From Oreocharis arfaki (taxonomy: Eukaryota; Chordata; Aves; Passeriformes; Paramythiidae): a stretch of 64,000 nt of DNA. The DNA lies in the NCBI GenBank assembly GCA_013398015.1, contig VZRR01011628.1, positions 523,744 through 587,743 on the forward strand. The letters are read 5' to 3'. The notes beneath the pieces are model-generated. The model had not been told where the DNA came from, searched no databases, and saw nothing but the letters and a program-made list of their open reading frames with translations. This document shows, one piece after another, positions 57,651 through 64,000 of the stretch; position 1 is the first letter of the stretch; the number at the start of each line of letters is the position of its first letter. Both the position numbers and the translations under genes were made by a program.

Positions 57651-60400
57651 TTTTCTCCATGCATATATTGTATGATATATGAAGTGAATGGCCACGGAAA
57701 ACATAGGGCAATATCAGTTCAGGTTTGCCCTAATAGAGTTTGTTCCAAATTTCCTGTAACACATGAGTGATGTTTTCTCTGGTCATGCAGTCCATAATAT
57801 AAAGTGATACTTACATTAATAATAGTATTCAGTTTCCTGAGCTCTATAGGCATTTGATGCCACTTTAGACTTCCAAAATTTTCTACGGTCTAGTAGTAGC
57901 CTGGGGGACCTCCAAAATGACCTGAGGAACTTATATTTAGGAAATTAGAATATTATCTACAGATTTCTATAAATTGTTAAAATCAAATAATTGTTTTAAA
58001 TTCTTGAATGTTTTTCTATAAAGGTATAATCAAAACACAAACAGAAAAAAAAAATTCTAGAGATTTACATCTGGTTTGATCTCATTTTACATCATTATTT
58101 TTATAGCTGTCAAAGTGGTACAAACTAATAAGCATACCCTTCCTTCTCCTGTGCATGAAAAACACAATCCAGATTACAGTAGACTGTAAGTAAGAAATAA
58201 ATTTTTCTATTTTATCAAATGGGTTTCTGTCATCTGAAACAGTGTACATTTAATGCAGATACACCATTCTGAGGTATATACCAGAAACTGAGGCTTGCAG
58301 TCATTACCTCAAGTCCCATTAAAATTAATTCGCTTTTTTCCCTGACATCTTATTTTAATATTTTGTCTTTCATTTTTTGTTAGCAATTTTGCTTTTTAAT
58401 CATCTTTTACTGTTCTTTCTTTTATTTCTGTCTTGAATTGTGAATTTTCAGAACTGGGTTTCTTACTACTAATTGCATCAGAGTAGCTGATATAGGAAAT
58501 AAGTGTCTAAATAACTTTTGTGCCTTACTCTACATTCTTATGAGGAAGAAAAGCTGTTTGGGTTTTCTTTCTCAGCGCCACATTTTGCATCACATTGAAG
58601 GATTTCTGTACTTGATGTACCTGACATGGTGCTTGGAAGAGTCTTGCTCCTCAAACCTTGCACCACCCCAATGTCCTTATATTTGAAGTACAGGGAGATT
58701 ATAGCCCCAAAGCAGTTTTGCTTAGCAGTGCTTTTTTATAAATATTCTCAGTTTTCAGCAGAATTAAAACCAATTACATGTTGTTTATTTTTAAATTAAA
58801 AAAAAAAGAGAGAGAGAGAGAAAGAGGAGACAATACAGAAAAAATTTCATAGGGCCTTTTGCTCTTCCTTTAAGTGCTGCAGTTTTTATGAGGTAAAATG
58901 CTAGTGTGTAGATTCTTTTTCTTTCCGACTTCTACATAACAGAAAGGTGACTGCAGGAAAGCAGGCAGAGCACCATCAGTAAAGCCTTTAGAACAGTTTC
59001 CTGCAAATTTGGACATGCTAGCTATGCTGTTGTGTGGCATCCCTCAATTGCACATTATTACACAGGGTTTTGGTCAGCAAAACATTTCAGTAAAATGAGA
59101 ACTTCTCTACCATCCTGAATTGATATACAAAGATGACTTGCTGACACTACAGAACAAAAAAGGAAATGGTTTGGGTTTTGTTTGTTTGCTTTTAAATACA
59201 AGTATAACACTGTACTAAATTGTTTGTATTGGTGTAAAGGTTTAACCCCTGCTGGCAACAAAGTACTGCATTCTCTGTTACTCTATTCTGCTGCCTGGAA
59301 AGGATGAGAATTGGAAAAAAAAAAAAAAAAAAAAAAATAAACCTCCTGGACTGAGATAAGAACTCTTCCATAACTGTAAAAAATACATTACGAAATAATG
59401 ATGTATCATCTAATACTACAAATTGTCATGAAAATTAGAGGAATAAAATCCAAGAGAAACAAGTGATGCACAAGAAAATTTCTGACCACGGGTTGACCAA
59501 TGTCCAGCCCATCCACAAGCACTGATCTGTCCCATCTGGACAGCTTCCCCCAGTTCATGTACTGGGCATGATTTCTTATGGTATGGAATATCTTTTTGGC
59601 CAGTTTGGGTCATCTGTCCTGACCATGTTCCCTCCCTCATGGCTTGTGCCTCTGGTCACAAGCAGAGCAGTGCTTGATTTAGAATAAGGTCTGCTGATAT
59701 TAGAATTAAAGTCCTTGATATAGAATAAGCAACCCCTGAAACATCACTGTCTTATCAACCGTATTCTCATACAAAACCAGAAACTCAGCACCATAAAAGA
59801 TACTAAGAGTAAAATTAACTCTATCTCACCTGAAAGCAGGTCAACTGTGGATGGCCAGATGTGGGGATGCGGTCTTGCAATGTTGAATGAGCAGGAATGT
59901 CCCCGCTTTCTTGTCATTTTTATTCAAATAGATGTTTATGAACTATTGTGCCTGCTGCTATAGATGCTGTTTAAAATAGAATTCAGTCTGACAAGGAATC
60001 CCTACAATATTTTTTTATTGCTGTTCTGTTTTTGGTTTTGTGTTACATCATGGTACAGAAAATGGATTTGAAAGAGATTGGGCTGTGGCTATTTAAGATT
60101 GCAGCACTTTGGGGCCTGAAGGAAAGGGTTGTTCTGCTTCATGTGGCTCACAATAACTGGTTAAATCCCGCAGCTATTCCTCTGGGCCTTTTACAGCTGG
60201 GTGAAGTATTTTTAGCATGGGAAAAGTACATTTTTATGCACACCTCTACCTGTATTGTTTTATCAACAAGTATGAATTTATAAGGTCAAGTCTCATCCTT
60301 CAAGTAGTCTTTGTATACACATGCACACATGAAAGAAAATGGTTTTAGGAAATGTCAGAATGCTTTATATCAACATTTTTAGAATGAACTGGAATGTTTC

Positions 60401-60429
60401 ATTTCAAAATGTCATTTTCATTTTGAAAT
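60401..60429. repeat. 11-bp perfect inverted repeat
   Basis: Arms 60401-60411 (atttcaaaatg) and 60419-60429 (cattttgaaat) flank a 7-nt loop. AT-rich, with no recognised family. Confidence 0.65.
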
Positions 60430-61017
60430 TGATCTTTTTAAAGGGTAAGAAAAGGAGAAAAAAAAAAAGTCTTAAATAACCTGAAAGTGAAACAAAACAT
60501 TTTCCAATTTGAACGAAACTTCCTGGCGTACAAACCTAAAGCCATTGATTTATTTCTTTTCTCTTTACCACTGAACTCCAGAGTTAGATATTCTCACAAG
60601 GTGAGTGTCTTACTCATATTCCAAACCAGGGGGCAGCTAAAAGTGCAGTTTCTGTTTTCTCTGTGCCTGCACACAGGATGTACTTCAGGTGTATCTTTCA
60701 CAACTGGAGGCAGCAAACATGGGTTCAAGGCTGTGTAATTCCTTCCCCTGCTCTGTTGAGAGTGATGGTAGGCACCTTAAATTGCTATAAAATGAAATTT
60801 TGTCCAAGGGAGATCCGCAAAAGTGGAAAAAGTACAATTTTACCCTCTGTAAGGAGAATCCACGGCAAGGCAGAAAACTCCAGGGATTTCAACATGTGGA
60901 ACCATGAGGAGTTTCCCCGGAATTTTCTTTTTCTTGAGTTCTAGTTTTTTTGCAGTCCACTTGATTCATGAGGGCAATAAACAGCCCCCTCCCAGGCATC
61001 CCTTCTAATCAGGAGAA

Positions 61018-61039
61018 TTTTGCCCTAATCAGGGCAAAA
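61018..61039. repeat. 9-bp perfect inverted repeat with 4-nt loop
   Basis: Arms 61018-61026 (ttttgccct) and 61031-61039 (agggcaaaa) surround the loop aatc. The next segment to the left repeats part of it ('taatcagg' at 61006-61013 and 61027-61033), suggesting local duplication. Confidence 0.65.
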
Positions 61040-61904
61040 GCCATGACTATTATTAACATCACTATCGCCTTCTGGTTCACTGTTCATTCTGTCAAGGTCA
61101 TGAGTATAAAATCCTTCTTTTTTTTTTTTTGACTATTATTATGTAAAAATTTTTTTTTTTTTTTTTTTAACAAGTCCAATATTGCAAAAAGCACAGAGTA
61201 GACATTGCAGGTAATAAAAGGTGGGCCAGTCTGCCCTCGATTCTAATTAAAAATAAAGAAAACATTGTCTAGAAATTAACTCAAAGCTTTTTACCTTGTG
61301 AGTCCACTTATTCTATAAAAATCTTGGGCTGAAATATAACATCTGGAACAAGTCCTTTTGCATGTCATTGTCATTTGATGCAGCTGTTATTAGCAGCCTG
61401 AGCAAGCCCAGCAAACAGCTACCTCTCTCTCACGCTCACTCGCAAACTCTTTTCTCCGATGTCATTAACCTACCCAGCTATTATGAAGGACTTGTCACTG
61501 CTGAGCTCTGACTTAAATGTGCCATTCATCATATCCTAAAAATATATCAACAAAGAATTAGAAGCTAAAAATACTACTAATAGCAATTAGTGCAGTTTCA
61601 TGCAAAGTGGGTCTTGCAACATATTTCCTACTTCTGATAAAATAAAGGCCTGGTTGTTCAGGTCTGGGATGTGTGTTTCAGCACATTCACTTTCAGTATC
61701 CCATGACATTTTAGTTGAAACAAATAATGAAAAAACTAATTAATAAAATAAAATAAAATAGATTCATTCTAAGTACCAAAATAGACTTGTGTTACAGAGA
61801 TTTTTTTTTTTTTCCCTTAAATACCTGTGCAGTATTTCTCTTTCATGCACTCAAATTAAAAATAAGAAGCAAAAAAGAGATGATGGGGTGTGAGAGATCA
61901 TGTC

Positions 61905-62137
61905 CAAAGGTGGCAAAGCAAATCTAAACAGTTTGAATGGGGCTTGTAGCAGCCTGGCCTAGTGGAAGGGGGTTGGAATTTGATAGTTTTTAAAGTCTCA
62001 TTCCAATCCATGGCAAAGTCCCTTTTTTTAAAGTCCCTTCCAGCCCAAATCATTTTGTAATGATATGGTTATGGTTGAACTTGATGATCTTAAAGGTCTT
62101 TTCCAACCTATGTGATTCTATGGTTCTATTATTCTAT
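61905..62137 (+). mobile_element. Stacked CR1 3' ends (three), plus strand
   Basis: Three partial CR1 3' ends follow each other in one direction. The first is 'gtagcagcctggcctagtgg' through 'ttaaagtctcattccaatcc' (to about 62012). The second is 'taaagtcccttccagccca' through 'aatcattttgtaatgatatgg' (62029-62068). The third is 'ttgaacttgatgatctta' through 'gattctatggttctattatt' (62074-62137). Each has the '...aaggtc..ttccaacc...attcta' signature. The second and third are only about 40-65 bp long. Confidence 0.8.
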
Positions 62138-63073
62138 AATTTTATTTTTGATCAAGCTCTTTCTTCTCCTGGTTCCCTCATTTGCTGTGTGCATCATGCA
62201 CCGATTCATTTGATCCCTTTCTGGGCTGATTCAGCTAACTTATTTTGTAGTAAAATATATTAGGTTTATTGTCAAGTTTCAAATGAATGTGAATGATAAA
62301 CAAATAATTAGGGAGGAGATCATCTCCCTTTGCACAGTAACAAGTCATTTAAACTTCAACTTCATGAATGTTTTCTATGTGTTTGAATTCAGTAGGATAA
62401 TATCGCCTCCAAAATAGTTAAATTATTTACTGTAGCTAAAGTCAATATCTGTAATGGAATAAAGCTTTGAATTTTTTGTTTGGGCTTTTATTTTGTTTTG
62501 GGTTTTTTTGTTTTGTTTCTGTGGTACAGGAAGTCACATTATACAAGCAAATAACCCCAGTCAAACTGGATCCCTAAGAAACTCTGGAATCAGTTCTCAA
62601 GGAGCCTCCAGAGGCAGTTAATAGCTGACTAGAGGTGTATCCAGCTCATTTTCAACTAGGGAGAATATGCATAAGATAATGAAAAAAAGCACTATAGTAA
62701 AAAATATTTACAGAAAAAAAGTCTGATGAATCCCAAGATATCATCTCCAAAGCTTTAACCAAATCCTTGGACAAAACTTAATTTTTCTGCCATTATTCAC
62801 AAAAATGTCATTTTACAACAAATAATTATCACAGGACGAGACTCCAGAAAGCCCAGATGTGTTTCATCCTCTCACGAGAGTAACTAACAGGACCCTGCTG
62901 TGATAATACTTGAATGAACAAACCCTTTCCTCAAAGGGCTTGCAATTCAAACAAGTAGGGATGTAGGAATAATAACATGAAAAAATTTTGAGACGAATTC
63001 TCAAAACAGTGAATGCTTGCACAGTTCACCTGCTGTGACATAAGTGCTCAGACTTGGTAGACATGAAAAGTTA
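62138..63073. other. Unique AT-rich sequence
   Basis: No gene or mobile element recognised. A TTTTG-rich stretch lies near 62488-62518. Confidence 0.4.
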
Positions 63074-63215
63074 TGATAGAATTTACTGAGTTGGAAAGGG
63101 CCCATCAGGATCATTGAGTCCAACTCCTGGCACTAAGAACACATCACAGAATTTCCTGCCCCACACCAGTAGAAAAACTTTCCCCACCCTTAGCAATAGG
63201 GGCAGTGAGGGTGGT
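63074..63215 (-). mobile_element. CR1 LINE 3' fragment, minus strand
   Basis: 'gatagaatttactgagttgg' followed by 'aaagggcccatcaggatcat' and 'tgagtccaactcctggcac' is the complement of a bird CR1 3' end. 'aatttcctgccccacacc' and the following 80 bp are a decayed continuation. Confidence 0.8.
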
Positions 63216-64000
63216 GTGTCCATCTGTCTCAGTCCAATGGGTTAATATGGGGTAGTTTCTGGCTTAAATCTATATTCAGAGCTGTGATTTACAGCAGCAG
63301 ATAACTGAAAACACCACAGATTCTTCCAACCCCAGCACAAAGACAGGACAGAAAAATATGGAAGGCAGACTTCCTCAAATTCTGCAGTGAAAATACCAAG
63401 ATGGCATTAAGTTGAAGCCCATAAAATGTGGTGTTTTGATGAAATGAAGAAAATTCCCACAAATTCCATGGCAGTTTAAACAAAGAAGACAACATTCTTT
63501 GCCATTGGCAGGTTTGCATAACTTTATTTTGGAGATTTTTCCATCATTAATTTGAAGGTATTAAATGAACAAAGACCAGCAGAAATAGCAATAAAAGGCA
63601 CTGGCAATTGCTGGAGCTGTAATTCACAGTTTGGCACAGTTAGCTGAACAGTAAGGACTGTACCTTAAGCAAGGAATCACACACAACCTATCTGTGATTT
63701 AAACCACGAGTCTCCTTTTCTTAAATAGTTATTTAAATACAAATTAATGATTAAACTCATACTCCTTGAGGATCAAAAGCACCTCTATCTATGCATATTT
63801 GTCGACATTAGCATTAAAACCCATCGGAAATTGTGAACAAAGTGCAGTTCAGTGACGGCGTGGAACTGAACTCCAGAGTTCCACTTGCAGCTAACATCAC
63901 TCAGACTGTTTCTGCTGGATATCCCATCTGTTTTACACCTACAAGCTGACAGGCAGGAACATGAAGTCTCAGTGGTCAGTGCTGATGGTCATACATACCT
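63216..64000. other. Unique AT-rich sequence to window end
   Basis: No gene, repeat or RNA recognised. The 76-codon minus-strand frame 63289-63519 shows no domain. Confidence 0.4.

Larger units (their letters stand above)
57651..61889. other. Unique AT-rich sequence
   Basis: About 4.2 kb without a recognised mobile element. It contains a (GA)n patch at 58808-58830, a poly(A) tract at 59316-59337, T runs at 61118-61130 and 61150-61168, (TAAAA)n at 61742-61760, and two hairpins at 60401-60429 and 61018-61039. 61340-61600 may be a conserved non-coding element. No gene recognised. Confidence 0.4.

Noticed and set aside
1..64000. tRNA, rRNA or snRNA genes
   Set aside because: Scanning for B-box (ggttcaaatcc-like) sequences and cloverleaf spacing gave only isolated partial matches, such as near 60720, with no matching A box or acceptor stem.

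Overview
The window looks like avian nuclear DNA and I find no convincing protein-coding or RNA gene in it. It is AT-rich, intron-like or intergenic sequence. The strongest lineage evidence is its repeats: many 5'-truncated CR1 LINE copies ending in the CR1-type tail 'attctatgattctat' (or its complement), and several solo LTRs that I recognise from memory as bird endogenous-retrovirus LTRs. Consistent stop codons in all frames, and the fact that the longest open frames lie inside repeats or simple sequence, argue that every open frame here is incidental. It could be a gene desert or the inside of a very large intron; the sequence alone does not decide this.

Layout. 1-2695 holds a 1.22-kb direct duplication joined by a single N, most likely an assembly artefact. 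2696-5733 is unrecognised. 5734-6272 is a solo ERV LTR with a TATA box. 8196-8235 is a 40-N gap, followed by two CR1 fragments set head to head (8240-8925). 11486-12258 is a probable LTR with a poly(A) signal, followed by a long CR1 (12311-13060). 13061-22132 is mostly single-copy sequence with a 137-bp polypurine microsatellite (15156-15292) and an old MIR-like SINE. CR1 copies lie at 22133-22770 and 23701-24044 (a second head-to-head pair), with another MIR-like remnant at 24510-24610. 24611-29229 is unique sequence with a string of short hairpins near 27.75 kb. A CR1 lies at 29230-29854 and an ERVL-type LTR at 31240-31935.

34-43 kb carries old CR1 remnants, a (CCTT)n tract, and a good MIR-type SINE at 42115-42245. 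42.2-49.0 kb shows almost no recognisable repeat. 49-51 kb is a repeat cluster: a CR1 end, a complete-looking LTR with TGTCT...AGACA termini, and a second LTR of the same family as the one at 31 kb. 51-64 kb is mainly unique sequence with homopolymer tracts, including a 57-nt poly(T), and CR1 tails at 57.4, 61.9 (three stacked 3' ends) and 63.1 kb.

No operon or pathway can be described because no gene is visible. The best candidates for function are several AT-rich, repeat-free blocks that look like vertebrate conserved non-coding elements (39.2-40.0, 13.4-14.4, 30.7-30.9, 54.0-54.4, 61.3-61.6 kb). That is an inference from composition and motif content and needs a cross-species alignment. 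I did not find a previously undescribed system.
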